A stretch of DNA of 64,000 bases, taken from the NCBI GenBank assembly GCA_019057775.1, contig JAHLWT010000260.1, positions 6,915 to 70,914 of the forward strand, given 5' to 3'. Numbering within the stretch: the first letter of the stretch is position 1; every line of letters starts with the position of its first letter. Below the pieces are notes generated by a model. The model had not been told where the DNA came from and searched no databases. It saw only the letters and a program-made list of their open reading frames with translations. Of the stretch, positions 18,898 to 28,537 are shown piece after piece. The position numbers and the translations under genes are program-made. Source of the stretch: Promethearchaeota archaeon (GTDB taxonomy: Archaea; Asgardarchaeota; Lokiarchaeia; Sigynarchaeales; SOKP01).

Positions 18898-20169
18898 CTA
18901 AAGATATGAGCCAAACAAACTTGCCTTTTTTGGAAACATGATTTCAATCAACAATTTTGATGAAATGTTTACTAGAGCATCCTTGATGATGTAATTAATT
19001 TCATCAGTATTTCTGTCTCCCAGTAATAGTTTAAATAAAAGAGCTCCTGGAATGCTAAGATCTGTAATTTTAGGGTTCTGATACTCTTTTTCGATTTCAA
19101 TATTCTTGATTTTTCCATTATCAAAATCTAATTCGATAGTATCAATATAATTACTAATTCTTATAACTTTGGTTAGTCCTTTAAATTCAGAATGTTTTAC
19201 TCTATTTTCAATTATTTTCTTTATTAAATTAAAAAATTTTTCCAAATTTGGAATTTTTACTTGCCACCCATATGTTGAAACAGGTGTCCCTCCTAAAGAT
19301 ATGATATATCTAAACACTGGTGAATGTTCACTGATACTAAGAGTGATGATATCGTTTTCATTATAGTTTCCCATAGTTTTAATGAATTGAAGTAATGTGA
19401 TCATTTCTCTTTTGTTTAAGTCTGGACTATAAATCTCATAATTTCGATTATCATAACTCAATCCAAAAGAAAAGTAATTTTTAGGCACACCAGCCTTATC
19501 AAAAATATAAGTGGATCGGACTTCTGAGTTAAATTGATCCTTTAAATATTTAAACTTAAAACATTCCGGATCGAATCTATTAAAGATGTAGAAGTTCCTA
19601 TGGAATTGAGTATATTTTGATTCAATAAAGGGAATATCGTTAGAATTAGCTTTTCTAATGTTTATACTTTCATATTTCTTTTCGGGGATCTTTGAAGCTG
19701 GTATCGTTATTCTGTCATCGAGAGATGATACATATTCATAACCTAAAGTACGGTAGAAATATGGTATCCCTGTAATAACTGAAAGAATATAGCTATTTTG
19801 GTTCATTATATTTTCATAAAGCTCGTTTAAAATTTTTATAAAACCTTTTCCCCTATATTGTTCAAGAGTTCCAACAAACTCCATTTCACATACGGGTAAT
19901 ATAATGTCTTCAATTTGCCATTCTAACGGAGCTAAACAGATAGAAGAAACCAGCTTATTTTCTTTATTGTCTTTGATATATAACCATAAAGTCTCACTCT
20001 TTCGGGGATACCCTAAAAAAACCTGACGAATAAAAGTTCCTAATATCTCATCTTGATGAATTTCCATATTTAAATTAATGATAGCTTCTATTTCCTCTTC
20101 AGTATCTTCAGCAATATGAATACTGAAGCGATCATCAACTTTAGCGCAATATCCTTTTCCAAATTCCAT
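18898..20169 (-). CDS. GNAT-family acetyltransferase, Eis-like architecture
   Basis: A 423-residue protein. The N-terminal GNAT domain (about 15-150) has the acetyl-CoA loop in EFVGTLEQYRGKGFI (about 97-111; Q-x-x-G-x-G pattern) and a downstream Y-x-x-LGYE motif (about 139). A second, weaker GNAT half follows (about 165-310), and the C-terminal 90 residues resemble the sterol-carrier-like domain found in Eis-type acetyltransferases (SIPGALLFKLLLGDR). Such proteins acetylate amines; the substrate here is unknown. It is soluble and alone in its transcription unit. The ATG at 20169 is well supported because the domain begins soon after. Confidence 0.75.
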   Translation of the reverse strand: MEFGKGYCAKVDDRFSIHIAEDTEEEIEAIINLNMEIHQDEILGTFIRQVFLGYPRKSETLWLYIKDNKENKLVSSICLAPLEWQIEDIILPVCEMEFVGTLEQYRGKGFIKILNELYENIMNQNSYILSVITGIPYFYRTLGYEYVSSLDDRITIPASKIPEKKYESINIRKANSNDIPFIESKYTQFHRNFYIFNRFDPECFKFKYLKDQFNSEVRSTYIFDKAGVPKNYFSFGLSYDNRNYEIYSPDLNKREMITLLQFIKTMGNYNENDIITLSISEHSPVFRYIISLGGTPVSTYGWQVKIPNLEKFFNLIKKIIENRVKHSEFKGLTKVIRISNYIDTIELDFDNGKIKNIEIEKEYQNPKITDLSIPGALLFKLLLGDRNTDEINYIIKDALVNISSKLLIEIMFPKKASLFGSYL

Positions 20170-20456
20170 AACTTTGAAAATTTTTAACTTTATTTCATTC
20201 TTTTTAAACCCTAAATCGCATTTATTTTGCTATCTTTTAATAATTTTGGCTATTATTAATTTAAAGAATAATCAAGAACAAGTTTTTTAAGCTCTGAAAT
20301 TATATTGTAATTAATTTTAGAAAAAAATTTACCAATAAAAAAATTAAGTGAAATTAATCGGAATATATACCATAATTTAGTATAATCAATTCTGTATAAA
20401 GTTTAAAATAAATAAAGAAATAGATTTGATTTAAATTTTAGCTAACATCCTCTAAT

Positions 20457-20747
20457 TTAGAATTCTTCTTCTTCCTCGTCTTCTTTCAAAAGACCTGATT
20501 GTTTAAGTAAATCTTCAACGCTATCCCTTGCTTTTATTACTTGCTCATTTTCTCCTAAATTGAGTTTTTCAATTACGTCATCACTAAATTCCATAAATTT
20601 CTTAATAGCCCCACTACTGAAATCTTTTACTTTTTCAGTGGTCTCCTCAATAAAATCTTTTCCAGATTCTCCAAAAACACTTCCTACGAAATCTGCGAAT
20701 GACTTATTCATCTTTTCAATGAAATTTTCTTTTTCATCATTACCCAT
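20457..20747 (-). CDS. small acidic amphipathic-helix protein
   Basis: I do not recognise the family. The product is about 96 residues, nearly all helical, with amphipathic segments (FADFVGSVFGESGKDFIEE, then AIKKFMEFSDDVIEKL) and a strongly acidic C-terminus (DEEEEEF). The open frame extends to an ATG at 20804, but I prefer the ATG at 20747: it follows AAGGTATATCAAA and the extra N-terminal residues do not look like part of the helical protein. It could be a membrane-surface or granule-associated helper, though nothing proves that. Confidence 0.5.
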   Translation of the reverse strand: MGNDEKENFIEKMNKSFADFVGSVFGESGKDFIEETTEKVKDFSSGAIKKFMEFSDDVIEKLNLGENEQVIKARDSVEDLLKQSGLLKEDEEEEEF

Positions 20748-20974
20748 TTTGATATACCTTGAATGGTGGTAAGTTAAATAATCTTTATAAATATTAAAAT
20801 TCATATATTTTAAACCATAAAGAAAAACTAGATAAGAAAGGAAAAGAAATAAGTTCCTTTGATAATCGATACTAAAGGGAAAAATTATAATTTTGAGGAT
20901 ATTTGCTAAAATTTAAATCAAGTAATCAAAATTGTAAAAGCATATTTATTATATAAAAAATGAGGTATGCTTAA

Positions 20975-22411
20975 ATGAAAAAGAATATGAATGTAGAAGG
21001 GAGCTCAAAACAGGTCGAATTTGAGGAACATGTTCCCCTTAAATCGAAATTTGGTGTTGGTTTTGCTAATATGGGAAGTTCATTTATGTCCGCAATTGGA
21101 TTAGGAACGATAGATGTGTATTACCTTAAAGTATACGGTGCAAATCCATCTCTCTTAGCTTTATCTTGGTTATTCTTCATAGTATGGAACATGATAAACG
21201 ATCCCATCATCGGCATCCTTGAAGAAAGAACTAAAACAAGATGGGGTCGAAGAATCCCATATTTACGGTTTGGTGCCATCCCATACACTTTATCGTTCAT
21301 TTTGGTATGGTTTCCATTTATGCAAGGAGAGTTTGGTCTTTTTTTCAATCATTTATTGATGTTGTTTATATTTGACACGTTTTTCAGCATGATAGGCTTA
21401 ATTACATTTAGTTTGCCCGCTGAAATGGCAGTTACTGCCAAGGAAAGAACTAATATTACCTTATTTACTGTAGCTTTTGGAACCATTGGAATGATATCTC
21501 GTTGGATTATAGAGCCTGTGTTTTTATCGGGTGATAATCCAAATCAACTCTTATTTCAAATCGTTGTTACAATATTTGGTATTATTTCTGGCCTGCTAAT
21601 ATTTTATAGCAGTTATCTAATTAAAGAAAGGCTCTACACGCAAAAAGAAGAAGCTTTTGGATTTGTTGAGAGCATCACTGAAACGCTAAAAAATAAACCA
21701 TTTTTGATAATAGAAGTCGCTATTTTTTTCATGACTATCATGACTGAGATGCTATTCAACGGATTTATCTACTTGTTTGATTACGTTTTTGTATTTAGCG
21801 AACTTACAATTTTCTTTTTTATCCCCGCTCTAATTATTTTAATAGTGCTAGGAATTTGGGCGAATAGCAAGATTGGAACGTGGGGCCTCAAGAAAGTGAT
21901 GATCTTAGGAGGTTTAATAGCATTGATTGGTTATGTCATGATATTTTTCATTGGATTGGCATTGAACTCAAAAATTCCGTTTGAAATTGGTTCACTTGGG
22001 ATAGCCTTCATCGGTTTGGGTTTACTAATGTTTATGGTGAATCAATCGCCACTCATGGGAGAGGCTATAGATAACGACGAGATTCGAACAGGTAAGAGAA
22101 GGGAAACCACGTATTCAGGAGTAAACGCTCTAATCACCAAACCCGCAGTTTCAATTGCTCACTCTTTATTATTAGGAGTAATTGGACTATTCGGATATCA
22201 ACAAGGCGTTAAGGTTTCAGATCAACCAGCGACTGTCGCCACGGGAGTTTTAATTGCGTTAACGATCGTACCTATTATATGCATCATTATTGCTGTTATA
22301 GCATTATATTTTAACCCTCTTGAGGGGGAAGAATGGCAAGCGCAAAAACGACACTTACAAAAGATACACATGCAAAAAGAGAAAGATTATCTGGAAGGAT
22401 TAGAATGCTAA
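20975..22411 (+). CDS. GPH-family sugar:cation symporter (MFS)
   Basis: A 478-residue membrane protein with about twelve transmembrane helices. It matches the glycoside-pentoside-hexuronide:cation symporter family, with the conserved loop NDPIIGILEERTKTRWGRR (about 71-89) after TM2 followed by PYLRFGAIPY. The N- and C-termini are hydrophilic and cytoplasmic. It probably imports a sugar or glycoside with Na+ or H+, but substrate cannot be read from sequence and no glycoside hydrolase is adjacent. ATG at 20975, with a GAGGTATGC stretch just upstream. Single-gene unit, convergent with the CoA-transferase remnant. Confidence 0.87.
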   Translation: MKKNMNVEGSSKQVEFEEHVPLKSKFGVGFANMGSSFMSAIGLGTIDVYYLKVYGANPSLLALSWLFFIVWNMINDPIIGILEERTKTRWGRRIPYLRFGAIPYTLSFILVWFPFMQGEFGLFFNHLLMLFIFDTFFSMIGLITFSLPAEMAVTAKERTNITLFTVAFGTIGMISRWIIEPVFLSGDNPNQLLFQIVVTIFGIISGLLIFYSSYLIKERLYTQKEEAFGFVESITETLKNKPFLIIEVAIFFMTIMTEMLFNGFIYLFDYVFVFSELTIFFFIPALIILIVLGIWANSKIGTWGLKKVMILGGLIALIGYVMIFFIGLALNSKIPFEIGSLGIAFIGLGLLMFMVNQSPLMGEAIDNDEIRTGKRRETTYSGVNALITKPAVSIAHSLLLGVIGLFGYQQGVKVSDQPATVATGVLIALTIVPIICIIIAVIALYFNPLEGEEWQAQKRHLQKIHMQKEKDYLEGLEC

Positions 22412-22443
22412 GAAATTTCTGAACTTGTAATTTTATTATCACT

Positions 22444-22949
22444 TTATATTATTTTGTTTTTTTTCCATTCTTTCATCTCATCTTCACTATATCCAAGGAG
22501 GTCACAAAATATTTCTTCATTGTTTTCCCCAAATTCGGGTCCTGGAGCTTCTACTGAGCCTTTAGTTTCGGAAAAATGTATCAACTTATTTGGAATTGTT
22601 GCTTTTTCAACACCCCATTTAGAGAAATCAAAGTGGTCAACCAACATTCCCCTTGCTTTCAGATTTGGGTGAGAATGTACTTCTTCCAAAGTATAAGTCT
22701 TTCCACACGGGATTCGTACTGCTTTTAATTGTTCTATTGCTTCATCTCTAGTTAAAGAATTACTCCTAAAGAACAAATGATCGGAATGCTTCTCCAAAGG
22801 GTGGGGGTTGTAGTATTGAAAGCGAATTGATTTCAGATTTCTACCTTAATAACTTCAGCACCCTGATCGGCAAAAAAAGTTGATGTCCACGGACCAGAAA
22901 TAAATTGAGAACAATCAAGTATCCTTACATCTTCAAATATTTTAACCAT
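22444..22949 (-). pseudogene. family III CoA-transferase (CaiB/BaiF) deleted in the middle
   Basis: Two pieces of one CoA-transferase remain. From ATG at 22949 to TGA at 22833-22835 the minus strand encodes the family N-terminus (VRILDCSQFISGPW, then ADQGAEVIKVE). The second piece, open in another frame and reading to 22444, encodes the C-terminus (KAVRIPCGKTYTLEEVHSHP, then LLGYSEDEMKEW). The family is normally about 400 residues; here roughly 250 from the centre are missing, including the catalytic Asp region, and the pieces are in different frames. So this is a broken gene. It may still be transcribed, but a working transferase is not possible. Confidence 0.8.
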
Positions 22950-23025
22950 GAAAAATCAAATTAAAACTTTTTAAAATACTTTTTTAAAGATAATAATTAT
23001 TTAGAATTCCAATCATCTATACTTT

Positions 23026-23172
23026 ATGTCAATCCAATGGACTTTAATAGCCCGTGGTCTAAAAAACTCAGAAAAAAATGGAGCTATACTTTATAAATTT
23101 TGGGATAGACCCGTAAATGCCCTTGCGAAAGTTTGTGAATATGTAGAATATAGAAAAAATATTCCGCCTTAG
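23026..23172 (+). CDS. possible small protein (48 aa)
   Basis: ATG at 23026 opens a 48-codon frame ending TAG at 23170-23172. The peptide (starts MSIQWTLIARGLKNSEKNGA, later LYKFWDRPVNALAKV) has a natural composition unlike the AT-rich background. Its stop overlaps the end of the convergent oppF gene. I do not recognise it; it may be a genuine lineage-specific gene or a remnant. No clear ribosome binding site. Confidence 0.4.
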   Translation: MSIQWTLIARGLKNSEKNGAILYKFWDRPVNALAKVCEYVEYRKNIPP

Positions 23173-24473
23173 TGTTTCACGCACCAAATAAAATGTCCTT
23201 TCTCAACCTCAACTTTATTAGGAAAATTAATTTCACAGTTCGAGGTTCTAGCATCAGAAGAACACCGAGGATTAAATGAGCAGCCCAAAGGGGGGAATAA
23301 TGGACTTGGAACTTCACCTTCAATGACATAACTAATCTCTTGATTATCAGGATCTATTTCAGTACGTGATGCTAAAAGAGCTTTGGTGTATGGATGGGTC
23401 GGATTCTCAAAAATTTGATTTGTATCTCCACTTTCTACAAATTTTCCAAGATACATAACTCCTACTCGATCAGCAATATGATTTACAACTGCTAAATTAT
23501 GCGTTATAAAAAGGAAACCATATCCATAAGTTTTTTGAAGATGTTTTAATAAATTAAGAATTTGTGCCTGAACAGATACATCAAGAGCGGATGTAGGTTC
23601 ATCTAATATTATTAATTCTGGATTACATGATAATGCTCTAGCTATTACGATTCTTTGCTTTTGTCCTCCTGAGAATTCATGTGGATATCGATCTAAATGT
23701 TCTCTTTTTAAAGATACTTCTTCCATTAATTTCAATACAATCTTTCTGATCTCGTCTTTTTTGGTCATACCCATTAAATTCTTTAGAGGTTCTGCTATAA
23801 TATCTATAACTTTCATTCTTGGATTCAAAGAAGCGTCAGGATCCTGGAAGACTATTTGGATATTCCGGCGTAAATAGCTAGGATATTCTTGTGGAATAAG
23901 TTTTTGATGAAAATATATTTCTCCATCCATTTTTTCTATTAATCCTAAAAGAGCTTTAGCAACAGTCGTTTTTCCGCAACCACTTTCTCCTACTAAGCCA
24001 AATGTTTCGCCTGATTTTATATCAAATGTAATACCATTAACGGCTTTAACAGCACCAACTTGTCTCTTAATTAATCCCTTGTAAAAAGGGTAATGAACAA
24101 CTAGATTTTTAACGAGCAATAAGTTAGCCCCTTTTTCAAAAACAGATAATTCCCTGATTCCCTGATAAGATATAGTATTAAATGCGATTAGTTTTAATAT
24201 AAAAGCTAAAATGATTGAAAAAGCTAAAGGTAATATTATATTCAGAGCAAAATTGGCGTAGTACTCTGTAAATTGGTTTAAAAAGAAAATAGTTGAGGTT
24301 ATTATCCCCGGGATTATACTAATTAAAGCCAACCATTTTTTTCTTCTTATAAGCTGAATTCTATCCCCCCAGTACACAAAAAAGAGAGTTACACCAATTA
24401 TAATAATTAAGGAAAGAGAAAACATAAATACAGAAGCAACTGTTTCATTGTTATTAATTTGATAAATCATCAT
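23169..24473 (-). CDS. oppF: Opp ATPase (OppF-type) with N-terminal membrane segments
   Basis: A 434-residue peptide-transporter ATPase. The ABC domain (about 115-434) has Walker A GESGCGKTT (about 163), signature LSGGQKQR, Walker B LIILDEPTSALD and the C-terminal oligopeptide-family Cys motif (GCSFNPRCSS...C...C). It powers import through OppB/OppC. The oddity is the first 100 residues, which hold three predicted transmembrane helices (for example SLSLIIIIGVTLFFVYW) instead of starting at the NBD. OppD next to it has the same kind of extension. Gene order on the minus strand is oppA-oppB-oppC-oppD-oppF; its start overlaps the oppD stop by four bases (ATGA-type). Confidence 0.9.
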   Translation of the reverse strand: MMIYQINNNETVASVFMFSLSLIIIIGVTLFFVYWGDRIQLIRRKKWLALISIIPGIITSTIFFLNQFTEYYANFALNIILPLAFSIILAFILKLIAFNTISYQGIRELSVFEKGANLLLVKNLVVHYPFYKGLIKRQVGAVKAVNGITFDIKSGETFGLVGESGCGKTTVAKALLGLIEKMDGEIYFHQKLIPQEYPSYLRRNIQIVFQDPDASLNPRMKVIDIIAEPLKNLMGMTKKDEIRKIVLKLMEEVSLKREHLDRYPHEFSGGQKQRIVIARALSCNPELIILDEPTSALDVSVQAQILNLLKHLQKTYGYGFLFITHNLAVVNHIADRVGVMYLGKFVESGDTNQIFENPTHPYTKALLASRTEIDPDNQEISYVIEGEVPSPLFPPLGCSFNPRCSSDARTSNCEINFPNKVEVEKGHFIWCVKH

Positions 24474-26404
24474 ACTTCACCTCCTACTTCTTCATTTGTT
24501 TCTAGGGCCTCTACTTTCTTTATAGAATCCTCAGCTAAATTTTTATATCTGGGATCAAAAAGATGACAGGCTACAAAATAATTTTCTTTAATTTCAATAT
24601 TTTTTGGTATCTCAGAATCACATGGTTTAAAGCGATACTTGCAACGGGGATGAAACCGGCATCCTAAAGGAGGATATATTAAATTAGGAACCATACCAGG
24701 AATTACTTCAAGTTCTTCTCTCTTTTTTCCCACAATAGGTACTGAAGCAATAAGACTGTGAGTATAAGGATGCTTAGGATTTCGAAACAGTTCTTTATTT
24801 GCACCATATTCAACAATAAAACCACTATACATTACGGCTACTCGATCACACATTTTTGATATTATCCCAAGATCGTGAGTTATAAATAAGATCGAAATAT
24901 TATATCTTTCCTTTAGCTCTTTCATTAACTTAAGAATTTGATTTTGGATTGTAACATCTAAAGCAGTAGTTGGCTCATCTGCTATTAATAACTTAGGACC
25001 ACAAGCAAGTCCTATTGCAATTTGAACCCTTTGTCGCATACCTCCACTTAATTCATGAGGATACCTATCAAAAATTAGTTCTGGGCTAGGAATGTTTAAA
25101 TTTTTTAACAATTGGTTAGTCCATTCTCGTGCAACACTATAAATACTCTTGTCAGTATATTTAGAGGCTTCAATTAATAACTGATCTTCCATATGTAACA
25201 AAAAGACTTCGGAGATTTGATCCCCTACTTTATATACTGGATTTAAAGAATTAAGGGGATCTTGAAAAATCATGGTAATATCTTTTCCACGATATTTCAC
25301 CATTTCTGACTGAGATTTATCAAGTAAATTCTCATTGTTGAATAGAATCCTACCACTTTCAATTTTTCCAGGTGGTGGTATTAATTGTAATATAGATAGT
25401 GCAGTAACTGATTTTCCACAGCCAGTTTCTCCAACCAAGCCAAGAACCTCCCCTTCAAAAACCTTAAATGAAATAGTTTCTACTGCTTTTACTATTCCTT
25501 CTTCAGTATAAAAATAAGTTGTAAGGTCTTGGACATCCAAAATGACATTATTTCCACCTTCTTTAAATTTATCATCTTTATTAGTATCCATCTTTTTCAG
25601 AGCAATATCGATTTTACGGTTACTTTTCTCTACTGCTTCAGGTAAGAATTTTATTTTTAACAAAACTAAAAAAGAGATGGTATAAATTCCCGATACTACT
25701 AAAATTAAAATTCTAATATCTTGCTCTACAGAAACTATAGTTAATCTTTTCAAATATAACTCAACAACAATTAACTGAATAGCCCATATTCCAAATGCAA
25801 TAATACTTCCTAATATCATTCCTTTTTTGAGAACTTCCTGTTGAATTCTCTTATCAATTGGTATAAACTTGTTTATTAGGTATGTAAGAATTAGATCAAA
25901 AATAATAACAAAAAAAGCCCATTCAAAACCAAGTAAGAATGTGTCATATAAAGGATTAGAAGTCATTTCGATATTTAATAAGATAATCGAAAGAAAAACT
26001 AATGCAACAATCCAGATTATTCCAAGTACAATATTGAAAATTCTCGTAAGATTCCTGCTTAAATCTGTTATGCCAAATCTTACTAAAAAAAATCTGTATG
26101 ATGGATAAAAAATAGAAGCCATTAAGCCAAAGTAAAAAGGTACAAGCCAATGATCATAATCAATGAACCGGTAAATTCCAAAAATATATCGAAAAAGTAA
26201 TATTATTCCAAAAGCTATTAATGAACTCACGATGAGAGATCTAACATTTTCAACTCTATTAATTTGTTTCACTTTTGGAAGTGCATTATTTATTAAATTA
26301 AAAATTAAAACTAAAATGATACTCCCTATTGCGGTTTCAATTAGGATCATCCCATAATTTATTCCAATCCAAGTTTGGAGAATAATATAGATAATTATTA
26401 CCAC
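24470..26404 (-). CDS. oppD: Opp ATPase (OppD-type) with large N-terminal membrane domain
   Basis: A 644-residue protein. Residues about 285-644 are a standard OppD ATPase: Walker A GETGCGKSV, signature LSGGMRQR, Walker B LLIADEPTTALD, and the Cys-rich C-terminal motif (GCRFHPRCKYRFKPC). Residues 1-255 are a polytopic membrane domain of about seven or eight helices (for example SLIVSSLIAFGIILLFRYIF), which normal OppD proteins (about 330 residues) lack. OppB and OppC are present as separate genes, so this domain is an addition, not a replacement permease. It lies two bases from oppC and overlaps oppF. The fused domain may anchor or regulate the ATPases. Confidence 0.9.
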   Translation of the reverse strand: MVIIIYIILQTWIGINYGMILIETAIGSIILVLIFNLINNALPKVKQINRVENVRSLIVSSLIAFGIILLFRYIFGIYRFIDYDHWLVPFYFGLMASIFYPSYRFFLVRFGITDLSRNLTRIFNIVLGIIWIVALVFLSIILLNIEMTSNPLYDTFLLGFEWAFFVIIFDLILTYLINKFIPIDKRIQQEVLKKGMILGSIIAFGIWAIQLIVVELYLKRLTIVSVEQDIRILILVVSGIYTISFLVLLKIKFLPEAVEKSNRKIDIALKKMDTNKDDKFKEGGNNVILDVQDLTTYFYTEEGIVKAVETISFKVFEGEVLGLVGETGCGKSVTALSILQLIPPPGKIESGRILFNNENLLDKSQSEMVKYRGKDITMIFQDPLNSLNPVYKVGDQISEVFLLHMEDQLLIEASKYTDKSIYSVAREWTNQLLKNLNIPSPELIFDRYPHELSGGMRQRVQIAIGLACGPKLLIADEPTTALDVTIQNQILKLMKELKERYNISILFITHDLGIISKMCDRVAVMYSGFIVEYGANKELFRNPKHPYTHSLIASVPIVGKKREELEVIPGMVPNLIYPPLGCRFHPRCKYRFKPCDSEIPKNIEIKENYFVACHLFDPRYKNLAEDSIKKVEALETNEEVGGEV

Positions 26405-26405
26405 C

Positions 26406-27398
26406 TCAAATTCTCCTTTTCAAACGCGGATCTAAAGCATCTCGTAATCCATCACCTACTAACATAAAACCAAGAACTGTTATACCTATAAAAATACCTG
26501 GCCATAGAGACACCCAGAGTCCGGAAGGATTATCTCTAGCATAATTAATATCTGTCCCCCAATCTGCAACAGTTTGATCACCTAAACCTAAAAAAGCTAA
26601 TCCCGCAAATCCTAAGATCGCTGCCCCTATCGCACCAAAGAAAGATACTATTAAAGGTGATATTGCATTTGGAAAAATATGCCGAAACATAATTTTGAAT
26701 TTTTGAGCACCTCCGGCTACTGCTGCTTCAATATAAACGTTCTGCTTTATTTGGAGTACAGTAGAACGCATAAATCTGGCGTAACCGGGAATCCCAAAGA
26801 CTCCAAATATAAATAATATATTTTGCAAATTATTACCCAAAACATCAACTAATAATATGACTATTATCAAAGTTGGAAACACTAGTATCACATCACTTAT
26901 TCGCATTATCACCGAATCAACTCTTCCCCCAAAGTAGGCGCTTATTATTCCGATTACTACTCCTCCGGCAGCAGCGATTATTATTGTCGTAATACTTAAT
27001 GTTAGTGTTGTCCTAGATCCCCAAATTAATCTTGCTAAGATATCATAACCGTTTTTAGTAGTACCTAACGGATGATCATGTGATGGAGATCTAAATTCAT
27101 GCCCGGCTAAAAAGGGAAACGTAATTTCATGTAATTGGTATGGTGTAAGCCAAGAAGCAAAAATCGCTATGAAAGTAATGATAAATAATATTACAAGACC
27201 TGTAATCGTTAATGGAGTAATAAGACGCCTGAAAAATCGTCTTTTTGATTTTACTTTTGCAATCTCATATTCCTCTCTTGAAAACTCAGGATCCCGCCAA
27301 CCAGGAATTAAAAAAAATTTTATCCATCGTGTTACTTTTCCTGTATGATTTGATGTTAAATCTTTATTTCTTGATCTTTTTATAGATATTTGAGACAT
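26406..27398 (-). CDS. oppC: oligopeptide ABC permease, OppC type
   Basis: A 330-residue permease with an N-terminal cytoplasmic stretch, a first helix near 55-80, a periplasmic loop and a five-helix core. The EAA loop that contacts the ATPase is seen in EAAVAGGAQKFKIMFRHIFPN (about 224-244; shown in part). It also has the OppC-typical segment GTDINYARDNPSGLW. It pairs with OppB. The ATG follows a short gap (21 bases) after oppB. Confidence 0.92.
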   Translation of the reverse strand: MSQISIKRSRNKDLTSNHTGKVTRWIKFFLIPGWRDPEFSREEYEIAKVKSKRRFFRRLITPLTITGLVILFIITFIAIFASWLTPYQLHEITFPFLAGHEFRSPSHDHPLGTTKNGYDILARLIWGSRTTLTLSITTIIIAAAGGVVIGIISAYFGGRVDSVIMRISDVILVFPTLIIVILLVDVLGNNLQNILFIFGVFGIPGYARFMRSTVLQIKQNVYIEAAVAGGAQKFKIMFRHIFPNAISPLIVSFFGAIGAAILGFAGLAFLGLGDQTVADWGTDINYARDNPSGLWVSLWPGIFIGITVLGFMLVGDGLRDALDPRLKRRI

Positions 27399-27419
27399 AT
27401 ATAACCACTTTGATAATCA

Positions 27420-28502
27420 TTAAGTATATATTATTCTGGGATCGATTACTGTATACATGACATCGGCAATTAGTATTCCTGAAAGAATTATAATTGATGA
27501 GAATACCAATAATCCACTTATCAGGAGATAATCGTTAACATAAATCGCTTGTATCATCCAATATCCCATACCTGTATAGTTAAAAGCAATCTCTAGTAAG
27601 AGGGAACCTGTTAAGCTTGCCGCAATTCCTCCAATAATTAAATTACTTGTTGGAATCAGGGCGTTTCTAAGTGCATGTTTATTTAAAACAACTTGTTCTT
27701 CAACTCCTTTAGCTCGAGCTGTTCTAATATAATCTTGCTCCATAACTTCTAGCATACTCGCTCTAGTTTGCCGTGTTATACTTGCTAAAGAAACGATTGT
27801 AATACAAATTGTAGGAAGTATCAAATGCAAAAGAGTGTCTTGCAAATACACTTGATCATTGTATAATAAACTATCAATTATTCGGAATCCTGTTCGAAAT
27901 GATCCGGAAGGAGCAGGATAATTAAGTCCTGAAGAATTAGGTCCCAAAACAGAAAGATCTAGCATTCCATAAGTAAAATCCTCTACAATTCTTCCAACAA
28001 ATATTTGAAGTAGGATTGCAATCCAAAAAACAGGAAATGCCGTTCCTAAGATTGCAAAACCTCGAACAAATGTATCCTTAGGTTTATCTTTATGTTTTGT
28101 AGAAACAATCCCTAGCTTAACAGCAATAAAGGGTACTATAACAATAGGGAAAATAACAAGTTCGATAGTTTTGGGAAAAATTTCGGCTATAATATCCAAA
28201 ATTGGTCTTCCATTAAGCAAGATATACGATTTTCCCCAATCACCCGTAAAAAAACTCAATAGATACTTACCAATTTGTAGATACAGTGGATCATAATACC
28301 CAAGTCTTTCTTTTTCAGCTTCAATAATATCGGGATTAAACAAACCCCCCATTTTAGCTAAAACAGGATCTATTAGTAGAAAACGACCAATAAACCAGAT
28401 AAATAGTAAAACAAGGATTAAAGTAGGGAAAAAATAAACGATTCTCTTGAATATATATTTTACCATATTTTGAGCTTTACGAGCCATATTTTCAATCCCC
28501 AA
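27420..28502 (-). CDS. oppB: oligopeptide ABC permease, OppB type
   Basis: A 360-residue permease. TM1 is at about 15-35, followed by the OppB-type extracellular segment with the GDWGKSY motif (about 90-97), then five more helices. The EAA loop reads YIRTARAKGVEEQVVLNKHALRN (about 250-272; core ARAKGV). The start could be the ATG used here or an internal Met at residue 6 or 13. It follows oppA after a poly-A tract. Confidence 0.92.
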   Translation of the reverse strand: MGIENMARKAQNMVKYIFKRIVYFFPTLILVLLFIWFIGRFLLIDPVLAKMGGLFNPDIIEAEKERLGYYDPLYLQIGKYLLSFFTGDWGKSYILLNGRPILDIIAEIFPKTIELVIFPIVIVPFIAVKLGIVSTKHKDKPKDTFVRGFAILGTAFPVFWIAILLQIFVGRIVEDFTYGMLDLSVLGPNSSGLNYPAPSGSFRTGFRIIDSLLYNDQVYLQDTLLHLILPTICITIVSLASITRQTRASMLEVMEQDYIRTARAKGVEEQVVLNKHALRNALIPTSNLIIGGIAASLTGSLLLEIAFNYTGMGYWMIQAIYVNDYLLISGLLVFSSIIILSGILIADVMYTVIDPRIIYT

Positions 28503-28537
28503 ACTTTAAAATGCTAAAAAAAAAAAAAAAAATTTAT

